Assembly: GCA_024641705.1 (NCBI GenBank)
Contig: JAHECO010000017.1
Location: forward strand, 1-64,000
Direction: 5' to 3'
DNA: 64,000 nucleotides
Source: Candidatus Kryptoniota bacterium
GTDB lineage: Bacteria; Bacteroidota; Ignavibacteria; Kryptoniales; JAKASW01
Below, one piece after another: positions 1-9,217 of this stretch. The notes beneath the pieces are model-generated. The model ran no database searches and was not told the DNA's origin. It saw only the letters and a list, made by a program, of their open reading frames with translations. How positions within the stretch are numbered: the stretch's first letter is position 1; each line of letters starts with the position of its first letter. A program made the position numbers and the translations under genes.

Positions 1-491
1 CTCTTAAGATCATGACACGGACAGTAGAGGCAGGTACCATCCTCGATTCAAGCCGGAACTACAGGCTATATGTCCTCCATCCAAACAGGCGGTATGTCGG
101 GAAATCGGGCGTCTCGTACAGGACGAGGTTTAATGACGGTTCGATCGTACTCAAAGTTTGCATCGGCGGAACCAGCATCCTCCTGACAGGAGACATCGAA
201 CGGCGTGTGGAACGCGGATTGGCCGATATTTACGGAGATTTTCTGGAGTCGTCGGTATTGAAAGCCGGCCATCACGGCAGCAGCACGAGCTCATCAGAGG
301 AATTCCTGGAGAAGGTTCGCCCGAAGTTCACGATTGTCTCGGTGGGTGCGGGAAACAAGTTCGGACATCCGTCCCGCGATGTGATTGACAGGATGCACAG
401 GTTGGGAACGGAAGTCTGGAGGACCGACTCGCTGGGTGCCGCCTACGTGCGCGTCAGGCCGGACGGGTTCAGGATTGTCCGTTGGCGGTGA
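1..491 (+). CDS. comEC: ComEC/Rec2-type DNA-uptake protein, C-terminal part (5' truncated by window)
   Basis: The reading frame is open from the window edge, so only the last ~162 residues are seen. They match the metallo-beta-lactamase-like domain that ends ComEC/Rec2 proteins of natural transformation: 'SILLTGDIE' (metal-binding Asp), 'KAGHHGSSTSS' (His pair) and 'IVSVGAGNKFGHPS', followed by the family's usual closing beta strands. The membrane channel part would lie upstream, outside the window. An internal ATG at 12 is the first start codon but is not the real start. The gene is followed by a 127-base gap and uppS. Family assignment is fairly secure; a free-standing MBL hydrolase is the alternative. 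Confidence 0.8.
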   Translation, partial: LKIMTRTVEAGTILDSSRNYRLYVLHPNRRYVGKSGVSYRTRFNDGSIVLKVCIGGTSILLTGDIERRVERGLADIYGDFLESSVLKAGHHGSSTSSSEEFLEKVRPKFTIVSVGAGNKFGHPSRDVIDRMHRLGTEVWRTDSLGAAYVRVRPDGFRIVRWR

Positions 492-618
492 TTTGCGGCA
501 TCTCGGTTCACGTAACCTACGGAAAAATTGAATGTTATCCCGCCTCCGCACCTTTCAAATCCTTGATTTTTACTGCATGTGGGTTTAAATTTCACAGCAA
601 AAAAATGAGGCGGAGAGT

Positions 619-1401
619 TTGATCAGACTGAGCTCTGATGATAAGAGTCTGCAGGAAGAACTGAAGAATAGCGGGAGTATACCCGAGCACATCGCGATCA
701 TCATGGACGGCAACGGCAGGTGGGCGAAGCAACGCGCGCTGCCTCGCGTCGCAGGACACCGCGAAGGCGTCAACTCCGTCCGGGACATAGTGGAAGCATG
801 CGGACAACTCGGAGTCAAGTGTCTGACGCTTTACACATTTTCGACGGAGAACTGGAAAAGACCTATGCAGGAGGTCTCGACTCTTATGAGGCTTCTCGTC
901 AAAGCGCTTCGGGACGAGACCGACAGGCTTTATCGAAACAACGTTCGCCTGACCGCCATAGGAAATGTCGAATCCCTGCCGGCCGGCGTGCAGCGCGAGT
1001 TGAATGACGCCCTGGAGCGAACGGGCCGCAATACCGGCTTGAACCTCAATCTGGCGTTGAGCTATTCGGGCAGGCAGGAAATCGTGGAAGCGACGCGGAA
1101 GATTTCTGCCGACGTCGCAAGCGGCAAGATCGGTTTGGAAGATATAAATGAAAGCCTCTTCTCGAAGTACCTGAGTACCGCGGCCATGCCCGATCCCGAT
1201 TTGCTCATCAGGACGAGCGGCGAGCTGCGGATAAGCAACTTCCTGTTGTACCAGTCCGCCTACACGGAGATTTACTTTTCGAAGGTTTATTGGCCCGATT
1301 TCCGGAGGAGACAGCTTTACGAAGCGATAGGTGATTTTCAGAAACGCGAGCGGAGGTTCGGGCTTGTGAGCGAGCAGGTAAAGCGCCTCCAGACGATTTG
1401 A
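619..1401 (+). CDS. uppS: Undecaprenyl diphosphate synthase (cis-prenyltransferase)
   Basis: Makes C55 undecaprenyl diphosphate from farnesyl diphosphate and isopentenyl diphosphate, the lipid carrier for peptidoglycan and O-antigen. The 260-residue protein has the catalytic 'IAIIMDGNGRWA' motif (Asp30), 'HREGVNSVRDIVEAC', 'LYTFSTENW' and the C-terminal 'PDPDLLIRTSGELRISNFL' block that binds the diphosphate. The start is TTG at 619 with GGAG a few bases upstream; no in-frame ATG fits better. It heads a run of envelope genes (bamA, ompH, lpx), a common arrangement in which uppS precedes outer-membrane biogenesis genes. Length is normal for the family. Confidence 0.95.
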   Translation: MIRLSSDDKSLQEELKNSGSIPEHIAIIMDGNGRWAKQRALPRVAGHREGVNSVRDIVEACGQLGVKCLTLYTFSTENWKRPMQEVSTLMRLLVKALRDETDRLYRNNVRLTAIGNVESLPAGVQRELNDALERTGRNTGLNLNLALSYSGRQEIVEATRKISADVASGKIGLEDINESLFSKYLSTAAMPDPDLLIRTSGELRISNFLLYQSAYTEIYFSKVYWPDFRRRQLYEAIGDFQKRERRFGLVSEQVKRLQTI

Positions 1402-1563
1402 CAATTCAATTGATTACAGAGAGCGATTTTTGCGGGGGGATTAACCACCGCGCCATTTTCTCGTCTAAGAATGGAAAGCACCCGGCGTCGGGCGGTTCAC
1501 CGGACGGGAGTTTTTATCGCACAGTTCACGCTTAATGGTTTTTCCGGAAAGAATCTGGTAAGG

Positions 1564-3927
1564 ATGAAGTATCTTTTTTTGCTCCTCGCGGTCGGCTCGA
1601 TGTTTATGACCGCGCAGGCACAGGTTGAAGAGAAGGCTAAACCCCTGAAAATCCTGGGAATTTCGGTCGAGGGGAACAAACAGACCGACGCCGCCGCCGT
1701 AATTCGGTATTCCGGGCTGCAGTCGGGTGAGGAATTCACACCGGGAGGGGACAAGGTCCGCCAGGCAATCAAGCAATTGTGGTCGCTGGGGATATTCTCG
1801 GATATCGAAATTCTTCTCGACAACCGCGTCGGCGACGGGGCTTTCCTCCTTATCAAGGTCAAAGAGTATCCGAGACTCAACGACATCGCGATCAAGGGGA
1901 ACGATGAACTCAGCGAGAAAGACATAAAAGACCAGATCAATCTCGTCAGGGGCCAAATTGTAAATCCGCAGGACCTCAGTACGCTGGTGTACAACGTGAA
2001 AAAGAAGTACGAGGATAAGGGATACCTCAACGCGCAGATCGATCCCAAGCTTGAACCGGTTGCGGATACGGCGGACGCGCCCGTGAACCTCGTCGTGAAT
2101 ATCGACGAAGGGAAGGAAGTTAAGATCGAGTCCATCACTTTCAGCGGGAACAAGGAGTTTTCCGGCGGGGACCTCCGCGGCGCGATGGAGGATACCAAGG
2201 AAAAAGTGTGGTGGATGTTCTGGCGAAGTGCCAAGTTCGACAGGAAGAAGTATGAAGACGACAAAGGAAAGATCGTCGATTTCTACAAGCAGCACGGCTA
2301 CATAGATGCTTCCATAGTCTCGGATTCGATATGGTACGGCCCTGAAAAGGAAGATATGTTCATCCATATCGACGTCTACGAGGGGAAGAAGTACTACATA
2401 AGACACATAACATGGGAAGGAAACACCCGTTATCCGACGGCCATACTGAACGAACGGCTCGGACTCAAACCGGGAGAGGTTTTCGACGAGCAAAAATTCG
2501 ACGAGAACCTGCGCGGCAACAAAGACCAGACCGACGTCGCCTCTCTTTATCTCGACACCGGTTACCTGATGTTCAATGTCGATCCGGAAATAGTGCGCAT
2601 CCAGCCGGATTCGGTCGATCTCAAGATAAGAGTTTATGAGCGCAACCAGTTCCGCATAGGTGAAGTGCTCATCAGCGGAAACACGAAGACCCAGGACAAG
2701 GTGATCAGGCGTGAGTTGTTCACCCTCCCGGGCGAATACTTCTCACGAGCGCTTATTATCAGGAGCGTGAGGCAGCTTTCGCAGATGAACTATTTCGACC
2801 CGGAGAAAATCAAACCGGACTACTATATAGTCAACGACTCGACGGTCAATGTGACATACAGCGTCAAGGAGAAGTCGAGCGACACGTTCAACATGTCGAT
2901 CGGGTACAGCCAGCTCTTCGGGTTCACCGGATCGATCGGGCTCAGCTTCAACAACTTCGATATAAGCCATCCTCTCCAGGGAGGAGCGGGACAGGTTTTG
3001 AACTTCACCTGGCAGTTCGGCGTCAGCAGCTACTACAGGACATTCTCGCTCGGGTTCAGCGAGCCGTGGTTCATGGATACTCCCACGTCTCTCGGAGTCA
3101 ACGTGTTCGACACTCGGCAGATATACTACAACGACTTTCGAATGACCGGAGCCTCGGTAAGCGTCGGTCGCAGGCTGAGATGGCCGGACGACTACTTCCG
3201 CGCAGACTGGATCTTTACGGCCCAGAGGAACGATTTCATCAGCGGAGTGACGAATCTTTATCCTCTCGGCGTCAGCAGTGAAGTTAGCTTGACGCAGGTG
3301 ATTTCCAGAAACAGTACCGACAGCCCTATCTTCCCGACAGTCGGGTCGAGCGTCTCGCTGTCCGATGAAATTGCCGGTCCGCCGCTTCCGGGGGAGACCA
3401 GCTTCCACAAACATATATTCTCGGGGGATTTCTATACCTCCATGTTCGGAACCAACAGGATCGTCCTCTACAGCGGGACGACATTTGGAGTAATCGGACT
3501 GGTTAACCCCAAGTTATTGGGGCCACCGCAGCTGGAGACGTTTTATATGGGAGGCACGGGACTCGGCTATGTTTCAACCACGCCTCTGAGAGGTTACAGC
3601 GATCAGACTGTAGGACCCAAGTACTCGAACGGTAATCCCGCGGGTGGTAGGGTCATGTTCAAGCAGACGATGGAGCTCCGCTTCTCGCTTCTGCAGGATC
3701 CGATGCCGGTTTATGTCCTGCTCTTCGCAGAAGGCGGGAATGTGTGGAGCGATCTGGCCCATACGAATATATTCCAGCTTGAAAGGTCGGCCGGCTTCGG
3801 CGCGAGAATCCTTATAAATCCGATCGGATTGGTGGGTTTTGACTACGGCTACGGCTTCGATCCGACCGGACCGAACACCGGACCCTCGGGGTGGCACTTC
3901 CACTTCCAGTTCGGAAAGAGTTTTTAA
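1564..3927 (+). CDS. bamA: Outer membrane protein assembly factor BamA
   Basis: Central subunit of the BAM complex that folds beta-barrel proteins into the outer membrane. I place the start at the ATG at 1564 because it begins a clear signal peptide ('MKYLFLLLAVGSMFMTAQAQ'); the frame is open further up to 1471. Five POTRA-like repeats follow, each with a G-N signature ('ISVEGNKQTD', 'IAIKGNDELS', 'ITFSGNKEFS', 'ITWEGNTRYP', 'VLISGNTKTQ'), then the barrel with the conserved loop motif 'PLRGYSD' and a terminal Phe ('FGKSF'), typical of the barrel sorting signal. 787 residues is normal. Two Skp-like chaperones follow directly. Confidence 0.95.
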   Translation: MKYLFLLLAVGSMFMTAQAQVEEKAKPLKILGISVEGNKQTDAAAVIRYSGLQSGEEFTPGGDKVRQAIKQLWSLGIFSDIEILLDNRVGDGAFLLIKVKEYPRLNDIAIKGNDELSEKDIKDQINLVRGQIVNPQDLSTLVYNVKKKYEDKGYLNAQIDPKLEPVADTADAPVNLVVNIDEGKEVKIESITFSGNKEFSGGDLRGAMEDTKEKVWWMFWRSAKFDRKKYEDDKGKIVDFYKQHGYIDASIVSDSIWYGPEKEDMFIHIDVYEGKKYYIRHITWEGNTRYPTAILNERLGLKPGEVFDEQKFDENLRGNKDQTDVASLYLDTGYLMFNVDPEIVRIQPDSVDLKIRVYERNQFRIGEVLISGNTKTQDKVIRRELFTLPGEYFSRALIIRSVRQLSQMNYFDPEKIKPDYYIVNDSTVNVTYSVKEKSSDTFNMSIGYSQLFGFTGSIGLSFNNFDISHPLQGGAGQVLNFTWQFGVSSYYRTFSLGFSEPWFMDTPTSLGVNVFDTRQIYYNDFRMTGASVSVGRRLRWPDDYFRADWIFTAQRNDFISGVTNLYPLGVSSEVSLTQVISRNSTDSPIFPTVGSSVSLSDEIAGPPLPGETSFHKHIFSGDFYTSMFGTNRIVLYSGTTFGVIGLVNPKLLGPPQLETFYMGGTGLGYVSTTPLRGYSDQTVGPKYSNGNPAGGRVMFKQTMELRFSLLQDPMPVYVLLFAEGGNVWSDLAHTNIFQLERSAGFGARILINPIGLVGFDYGYGFDPTGPNTGPSGWHFHFQFGKSF

Positions 3928-3973
3928 GTCTCAGGACTGTTAATTTGATGTCAAATAAAAAAAGAGGTTAGAA

Positions 3974-4528
3974 GTGAAAGAGAAATTCATTGTGTTGCTT
4001 TCCTCGGCAGTAATCCTGTCGGCATTAGGCTTCATGTTTGCGGCTTCTCCCAAGAATGAGCCGTTAAGAATCGGTTACGTGAATTCGAGCACGATCCTGA
4101 ATCAGCTGCCCGGTGCGAAGGCTGCACAGGTGAAACTGGATGCCTTGATGAAAGCGTGGAGCGACACTGTCGACCAGATGTCCAGAGATTATCAGACCAA
4201 GGTCGATTCATATACGAAGCAGTCGGCCATGATGACCGATCAGGCCAAGCAGCAGGCGCAACAGGAGATAAACAACCTTCAGCAGCAAATACTTGCTTAC
4301 CGCCAGCAGAAGGTTGGTCAGGGCGGCGAACTCGACCAGACCAGGGAAGAGCTCCTGAAGCCGATTCGCGACAAGGTGTACGGAGTGATCGCGCGCGTTG
4401 CCAAGGAACAGAAGATGCAGTTTGTGCTCGACAAGAACGACCAGGCGGCTGTGATCCTTTATGCGGACCCGGACTACGACCTGACGTACAAGGTGCTCGA
4501 TATTTTAACACGACAAGGGACGAAGTAA
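3974..4528 (+). CDS. OmpH/Skp family periplasmic chaperone, first copy
   Basis: A 184-residue exported protein of the OmpH/Skp family, which holds unfolded outer-membrane proteins in the periplasm. The GTG start at 3974 has AGAGG upstream and is followed by a hydrophobic signal segment ('VILSALGFMFAA'). The mature part has the family pattern: 'RIGYVNSSTILNQLPGAKAA', a long Gln-rich amphipathic helix (about residues 60-120) and 'MQFVLDKNDQAAVILYADPDYDLT'. It sits between bamA and a second paralogue with a 4-base gap, so the two are probably co-translated. No Skp trimer contacts can be judged from sequence alone. Confidence 0.9.
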   Translation: MKEKFIVLLSSAVILSALGFMFAASPKNEPLRIGYVNSSTILNQLPGAKAAQVKLDALMKAWSDTVDQMSRDYQTKVDSYTKQSAMMTDQAKQQAQQEINNLQQQILAYRQQKVGQGGELDQTREELLKPIRDKVYGVIARVAKEQKMQFVLDKNDQAAVILYADPDYDLTYKVLDILTRQGTK

Positions 4529-4532
4529 GATC

Positions 4533-5123
4533 ATGAAAACGACGACTTTGAAATTTTGGTCGCTCGTTTCTGCCTTTATCCTCTTTGCCGGCGTGAGTGG
4601 TTTCGCGCAGCAGAAGATCGGATGGGTCGATACCCAGGAAATCATGAAGAAGCTGCCCGAAGCCGTAGAAGCGCAGACGAAGCTCGACGCTCTCGTCTCC
4701 CAGTGGCAGACCGAAATCAACAAGATGCAGAACGACCTCCAGCAGGAATCGGATGATTACCAGCGGAGGCGTCTCATCCTGCCGGAACAGGCGAGAATTC
4801 AGGAAGAGCAGAAGCTCGGTGACATGCAGAAGAAGATCATGGATCTCAGGAACCAGAGATTCGGCCCGAACGGGGATCTCTCACAGCAGCAGAACGCTCT
4901 TATGAGGCCCGTCCAGGAGAAGGTCCTCCAGGCCATCCAGGACGTCGCGAAAGAGGGCGACTACGACTACATATTCGACAAGAGCGGACAGATCCTACTG
5001 ATGTACTCAAACCCTAAATACGATGTCACGCAGCAGGTGCTGGACAAGCTCAAGATACCTTCGACCACATCGCCGACTGCACCTTCGACTAATCCGCAGA
5101 ACCCGCCTCAAGGCATCCACTGA
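4533..5123 (+). CDS. OmpH/Skp family periplasmic chaperone, second copy
   Basis: A 196-residue paralogue of the preceding gene, with its own signal peptide ('FILFAGVSGFAQQ'), the conserved 'KIGWVDTQEIMKKLPEAVEA' start of the mature protein, a central coiled coil and the 'YDYIFDKSGQILLMYSNP' segment. It differs by a Pro/Thr/Ser-rich tail (about residues 177-196). Its TGA stop overlaps the lpxD start by one base (TGATG), suggesting translational coupling of the outer-membrane protein and lipid A branches. Tandem ompH genes after bamA are familiar in Bacteroidota-like genomes. Confidence 0.9.
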   Translation: MKTTTLKFWSLVSAFILFAGVSGFAQQKIGWVDTQEIMKKLPEAVEAQTKLDALVSQWQTEINKMQNDLQQESDDYQRRRLILPEQARIQEEQKLGDMQKKIMDLRNQRFGPNGDLSQQQNALMRPVQEKVLQAIQDVAKEGDYDYIFDKSGQILLMYSNPKYDVTQQVLDKLKIPSTTSPTAPSTNPQNPPQGIH

Positions 5124-6157
5124 TGAAGGTCTCCGACTTAGCCGGGCTGATCGGAGCAAGCGTCGATGGTAATGCCGAAGTCGAAATCTCGGGCATAGGG
5201 AAGATCGAGGACGCAGGCCCTGGCGAGATTACTTTCCTGGCGAACCCGAAATACCAGAAGTATTTCGACACCACCAAGGCGTCCGCTGTAATAGTCTCCG
5301 AGAATTTCAAGAGTAAACGATCCGACCTGACGCTCCTGAGAGCCAAGGATCCGTACGTTGCGTTCGTCTTTGCATTGAAGACCATGATACCTCCGCCGGA
5401 ACCGCTCTCGGCGGGGGTGAATCCCGTCGCGTACATCTCGCCGAAGGCGGTGCTCGGGAAAGATGTAAGAATCGGAGCTTTCGTCTGCATTCTCGACAAC
5501 GCAAGGATCGCGGACGGGGTAAAGATCTCCCACAGCTCGGTCATAGGTGAGGACGTGGAGATAGGCGAGAATTCCCTTATTTACCCCAACGTGACTGTTT
5601 ACCAGGGATGCAAAATCGGGAAGAACGTCACGATTCACAGCGGCACCGTGATAGGAAGCGACGGCTTCGGCTTCGCCCCGCAAAAGGACGGAACGTACGA
5701 AAAGATTCCTCAGCTCGGAATCGTCGTTATAGAAGACAACGTCGAGATCGGTTCCAATTGTTCGATAGACCGGGCGACGCTGGGGGAGACGAGGATCTGC
5801 CGCGGCGTGAAGCTCGATAACTTAATCCAGATCGCCCACAACGTCGTGGTCGGCGAGAATACCGTGATAGCAGCCCAATCCGGGATCGCGGGGAGCAGCA
5901 AGATAGGCAAGAACTGCGTGGTTGCCGGGCAGGTTGCCATTGTCGGACACCTGGAAATAGCCGACAACACGACGATCGCGGGGAAGACGGGCGTGTCGAA
6001 GTCGATAAAGGAGCCGGGGAAGATCTTCTTCGGCATTCCGGCAAAGGAGATGCGGGAGGCGCGCCGAATCGAAGGTGCCATGAGGATGCTTCCGAAGATC
6101 ATCGAAGAGTTTACCGAACTGCAGCACAAGATAGAAAAACTGACCAGCAAGGAGTAG
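5123..6157 (+). CDS. lpxD: UDP-3-O-(3-hydroxyacyl)glucosamine N-acyltransferase LpxD
   Basis: Third step of lipid A synthesis: transfers a second hydroxyacyl chain to the 2-amino group of UDP-3-O-acylglucosamine. The 344-residue protein has the N-terminal uridine-binding domain ('GIGKIEDAGPGEITFLANPK'), then a left-handed parallel beta helix of hexapeptide repeats ('IGENSLIYPNVTVYQGCKIG', 'GTVIGSDGFGFAPQ'), with the catalytic His in 'LIQIAHNVVVGENT', and a C-terminal helix. The start overlaps the upstream stop. Followed after 8 bases by lpxC-fabZ, then lpxA. Confidence 0.95.
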   Translation: MKVSDLAGLIGASVDGNAEVEISGIGKIEDAGPGEITFLANPKYQKYFDTTKASAVIVSENFKSKRSDLTLLRAKDPYVAFVFALKTMIPPPEPLSAGVNPVAYISPKAVLGKDVRIGAFVCILDNARIADGVKISHSSVIGEDVEIGENSLIYPNVTVYQGCKIGKNVTIHSGTVIGSDGFGFAPQKDGTYEKIPQLGIVVIEDNVEIGSNCSIDRATLGETRICRGVKLDNLIQIAHNVVVGENTVIAAQSGIAGSSKIGKNCVVAGQVAIVGHLEIADNTTIAGKTGVSKSIKEPGKIFFGIPAKEMREARRIEGAMRMLPKIIEEFTELQHKIEKLTSKE

Positions 6158-6165
6158 CCACATAA

Positions 6166-7584
6166 ATGCTTGTTCAACAGCGTACCATTTCAAATAAAGT
6201 CTCAATCTCCGGAGTCGGACTTCACACGGGATGCGAATCGACGATTACATTTCTGCCCGCACCCGAAAACCACGGGATAGTCTTTCGCAGGACCGACGTC
6301 GGCGGGAACCCGGAGATACCCGCCCTTGCCGACTACGTGGTCGACGTCTCCCGCGGCACTACGCTCGGGATCGGCGACGTGAAAGTCCACACGGTCGAGC
6401 ATGTCCTCGCCGCCGTGGCCGGCCTGGAAATAGACAACGTGATGATCGAGCTCGATGCTCCCGAACCGCCGGTCGGTGACGGCAGCGCGAAACCGTTTGT
6501 GGAAGTTCTCTCCAGGGCGGGGTTCACGGTCCAGGACGCGCCGAAGGATTACCTCATCATCGATCAGACGGTCGAGTACCTGAACGAGAAGAAGGACGTG
6601 CAGATGGTAGCCCTCCCGCTCGACGACTTCAGGGTTACTATAATGATCGACTACAAAAACCCCGCACTCGGAAGCCAGCATACCGGACTGTTCTCCCTCG
6701 AAGATGAGTTCGTCAACGAGTTCTCATCCGCGAGGACGTTCTGTTTCCTGAAAGAGGTCGAGATGCTTCGCGAGAACGGCCTGATCAAGGGAGGGAATCT
6801 CGAGAACGCGATCGTCATCGTCGACGACGAGATGGAACCAGATGAGCTGAAGAAGCTGGCGAAGAAGCTCGGCATCAACGGGTCGATTATTCTCGGATCG
6901 ACCGGGATCCTGAACGACAAGACGCTCCGGTACAAGAACGAGCCGGCCCGCCACAAACTGCTCGACCTGCTCGGCGATCTCGCCCTTGTCGGAGCGCCGA
7001 TGAAAGCTCAGATCCTCGCGGCCAGGCCGGGCCATCCGCACAACGTGGAATTCGCCAGGAAGATCAGGAAACTCTATCAGCAGAAGAAGATTGTCAAGAA
7101 GTATCAGTTCACGAAGACGGCCGGCGTCATCTTCGACATCGAAGCCGTCAAGCGCATACTCCCCCACAGGTACCCCTTTCTCCTTGTCGACAAGATCGTG
7201 GATTTCAAGATTGACGAGAAGGTGGTGGGCGTCAAAAACATCACCACGAACGAACCGTTCTTCCAGGGCCATTTTCCGGCAAAGCCTGTAATGCCCGGTG
7301 TGCTGATAGTCGAAGCGATGGCGCAGACCGGGGGCATACTCCTGCTCAACGGCATGGAGAACCCCGGCGACAAGCTTGTCTATTTCATGTCGCTGAACAA
7401 CGTGAAGTTCAGAAAGCCCGTCATACCCGGCGATCAGTTGATCATGCAGGTCGAGATGGCTTCGAGGCGGAACAAGATTGCTACGATGATCGGGAAGGCT
7501 TTCGTGGATGGAACGCTCGTCGCCGAGGCCGAGATGACCGCAGCCATCGTCGACGCGAATACAACTCCTTCCGGAGGGAATTAG
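6166..7584 (+). CDS. lpxC-fabZ: Fused LpxC deacetylase / FabZ dehydratase
   Basis: A two-domain enzyme of 472 residues. The N-terminal ~305 residues are LpxC, the zinc deacetylase that commits to lipid A synthesis ('ISGVGLHTGCESTITFLPA', zinc ligands in 'KVHTVEHVLAAVAG' and 'RHKLLDLLGDLALVG'). The C-terminal ~145 residues are FabZ, the 3-hydroxyacyl-ACP dehydratase ('ILPHRYPFLLVDKI', catalytic His in 'FFQGHFPAKPVMPG', catalytic Glu in 'LIVEAMAQTGG'). This fusion is known from Bacteroidetes/Chlorobi and supports the group assignment. Both active sites look intact. It links lipid A and fatty acid elongation in one polypeptide. Confidence 0.96.
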   Translation: MLVQQRTISNKVSISGVGLHTGCESTITFLPAPENHGIVFRRTDVGGNPEIPALADYVVDVSRGTTLGIGDVKVHTVEHVLAAVAGLEIDNVMIELDAPEPPVGDGSAKPFVEVLSRAGFTVQDAPKDYLIIDQTVEYLNEKKDVQMVALPLDDFRVTIMIDYKNPALGSQHTGLFSLEDEFVNEFSSARTFCFLKEVEMLRENGLIKGGNLENAIVIVDDEMEPDELKKLAKKLGINGSIILGSTGILNDKTLRYKNEPARHKLLDLLGDLALVGAPMKAQILAARPGHPHNVEFARKIRKLYQQKKIVKKYQFTKTAGVIFDIEAVKRILPHRYPFLLVDKIVDFKIDEKVVGVKNITTNEPFFQGHFPAKPVMPGVLIVEAMAQTGGILLLNGMENPGDKLVYFMSLNNVKFRKPVIPGDQLIMQVEMASRRNKIATMIGKAFVDGTLVAEAEMTAAIVDANTTPSGGN

Positions 7585-7592
7585 TCCCCAAC

Positions 7593-8372
7593 ATGCCTAC
7601 AACTATTGACCCGAGAGCCGTCGTCAGCCCGAAGGCGCAGCTCGGTGACAACGTATCGGTCGGGCCCTTTGCCATCATTGAGGATGACGTGATAATCGGC
7701 GACGGTTGTAAGATCGCTGCCTCTGCATATATCGCGAACGGCGCCAGGATCGGAAGAAACTGCGTGATCCATTACGGCGCCGTCGTATCGAACGTGCCGC
7801 AGGATCTGAAGTTCGCCGGTGAAGTCACAATCCTGGAAGTCGGCGACAACACTGTCGTTCGCGAGTTCTGCACTCTCCACCGCGGCACGGCGGAGACCGG
7901 GAAGACGACGATCGGGAGCGACTGCCTGCTGATGGCAAACGTCCACGTCGCCCACGACTCGGTCGTCGGGAACAAATGTATATTCGCGAACCTGGTCGCT
8001 ATCGCAGGGCATGTCCACATCGGCGACTGGGTGATTATCGGTGGAGGAACGCCGGTCCACCAGTTTTCGAATGTCGGTTCCCATGCCATGATAGGCGGCG
8101 GGTTCCGTGTTACACAGGATGTCCCGCCGTTCGTGCTCGCCGCACGCAACCCGCTTCGCTACGAGGGGGTGAATATCATCGGACTCAGACGGAGAGGGTT
8201 TACGAAGGAACAAATCGAAACGATCGAGAATGCCTACCGCGTGCTGTACTCTTCCGGGCTGATGTACACCGAAGCGGTGAAGAAGATCGAAAGCGACTTT
8301 CCCCCTTCAGAAGAGGTCACATCAATCGTACATTTCCTCAAGAATTCCTCCCGCGGCATAATAAGGATCTGA
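7593..8372 (+). CDS. lpxA: UDP-N-acetylglucosamine acyltransferase LpxA
   Basis: First acyl transfer of lipid A synthesis. 259 residues with left-handed beta-helix hexapeptides from the N-terminus ('IDPRAVVSPKAQLGDNVSVG'), the family signatures 'VSNVPQDLKFAGE' and 'FCTLHRGTAETGKT', the catalytic His region 'LMANVHVAHDSVVG', and the C-terminal helical bundle beginning 'GLRRRGFTKEQIE'. The ATG at 7593 lies 8 bases after the lpxC-fabZ stop. The order lpxD, lpxC-fabZ, lpxA gives three consecutive lipid A acyl-chain enzymes in one transcript. Confidence 0.95.
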   Translation: MPTTIDPRAVVSPKAQLGDNVSVGPFAIIEDDVIIGDGCKIAASAYIANGARIGRNCVIHYGAVVSNVPQDLKFAGEVTILEVGDNTVVREFCTLHRGTAETGKTTIGSDCLLMANVHVAHDSVVGNKCIFANLVAIAGHVHIGDWVIIGGGTPVHQFSNVGSHAMIGGGFRVTQDVPPFVLAARNPLRYEGVNIIGLRRRGFTKEQIETIENAYRVLYSSGLMYTEAVKKIESDFPPSEEVTSIVHFLKNSSRGIIRI

Positions 8373-8374
8373 CC

Positions 8375-9196
8375 GTGAACGCCGACGCGCGCTTCGACAG
8401 GCCGACTCACCCAAGGGAATGGTTCTGCATAGACACCGGCGCGCACACGGGCGAATTCAATATGAAGTTCGATCTCGGCCTCGTCGAAGAGTTCAGGATA
8501 ACGAACGTCCCGGTGCTGCGGTATTACCACTGGCAGCCTTACTGCATTTCGCTGGGAAAGAACCAGAACGAATCCGAGATAGATGTGGCCCTTGCGAATC
8601 GCGACGGCATCGATATAGTAAAACGACCCACCGGGGGAAAAGCAGTCCTCCACGCGGAGGAACTGACCTATTCCGTGGTAATGGAAACCGGCGGTATGTC
8701 GGTCCGCGACAGTTATGACCTGATAAGCACCGCACTCGTCGCAGGGCTAAAGACGCTCGGTGCTGATCTCGAGTTGTCGCAGAGTTCAGCAGATTTTCAG
8801 AAGTTGTTCCGTGACCCGGCGGCGATACCGTGCTTCTCCACGTCGGCCGTCTATGAAGTAGAGTACCGTGGGAAAAAAGTGGTCGGGAGTGCGCAGCACA
8901 GGTTCGGGGATGTGCTCCTTCAGCATGGCTCGATCCTTATCGGAGATTATCACAAACACCTGCTGAGATATCTTGACATCGACGCGGCAGCGAAGGAAAA
9001 GACTGCGCAGGACCTCGATGTACATACTGCGACATTGAAAGATGTATTGGGCCGAACGATAGATCGTGCCGAAATAGCGGGGGGAGTGAAAGCCGGATTC
9101 GAGAAAGTGTTCGGCGCCGATTTTTCGCGCTTCCGGAAGAGTCTATTGTACGAAATGGATTCGGCCCATCCTGCACTGCCGCACGCAGGCGGCTAA
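8375..9196 (+). CDS. Lipoate-protein ligase A / octanoyltransferase family protein
   Basis: A BPL/LPL-fold protein of 273 residues that attaches or transfers lipoyl or octanoyl groups to lipoyl domains of 2-oxoacid dehydrogenases. The frame is open from 7976, but that stretch overlaps lpxA; the GTG at 8375 has AAGGAT 6 bases upstream and follows the lpxA stop by two bases, so I use it. Motifs: 'YYHWQPYCISLGKNQNE', 'IVKRPTGGKAVLHAEELTYS' (substrate-binding loop), 'KKVVGSAQHRFGDVLLQHGS' with the conserved Lys region. Whether it is a ligase (LplA) or an amidotransferase/octanoyltransferase (LipL/LipM) cannot be decided. Confidence 0.85.
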   Translation: MNADARFDRPTHPREWFCIDTGAHTGEFNMKFDLGLVEEFRITNVPVLRYYHWQPYCISLGKNQNESEIDVALANRDGIDIVKRPTGGKAVLHAEELTYSVVMETGGMSVRDSYDLISTALVAGLKTLGADLELSQSSADFQKLFRDPAAIPCFSTSAVYEVEYRGKKVVGSAQHRFGDVLLQHGSILIGDYHKHLLRYLDIDAAAKEKTAQDLDVHTATLKDVLGRTIDRAEIAGGVKAGFEKVFGADFSRFRKSLLYEMDSAHPALPHAGG

Positions 9197-9217
9197 TTCA
9201 GGGAAAAGGAGGGAAAG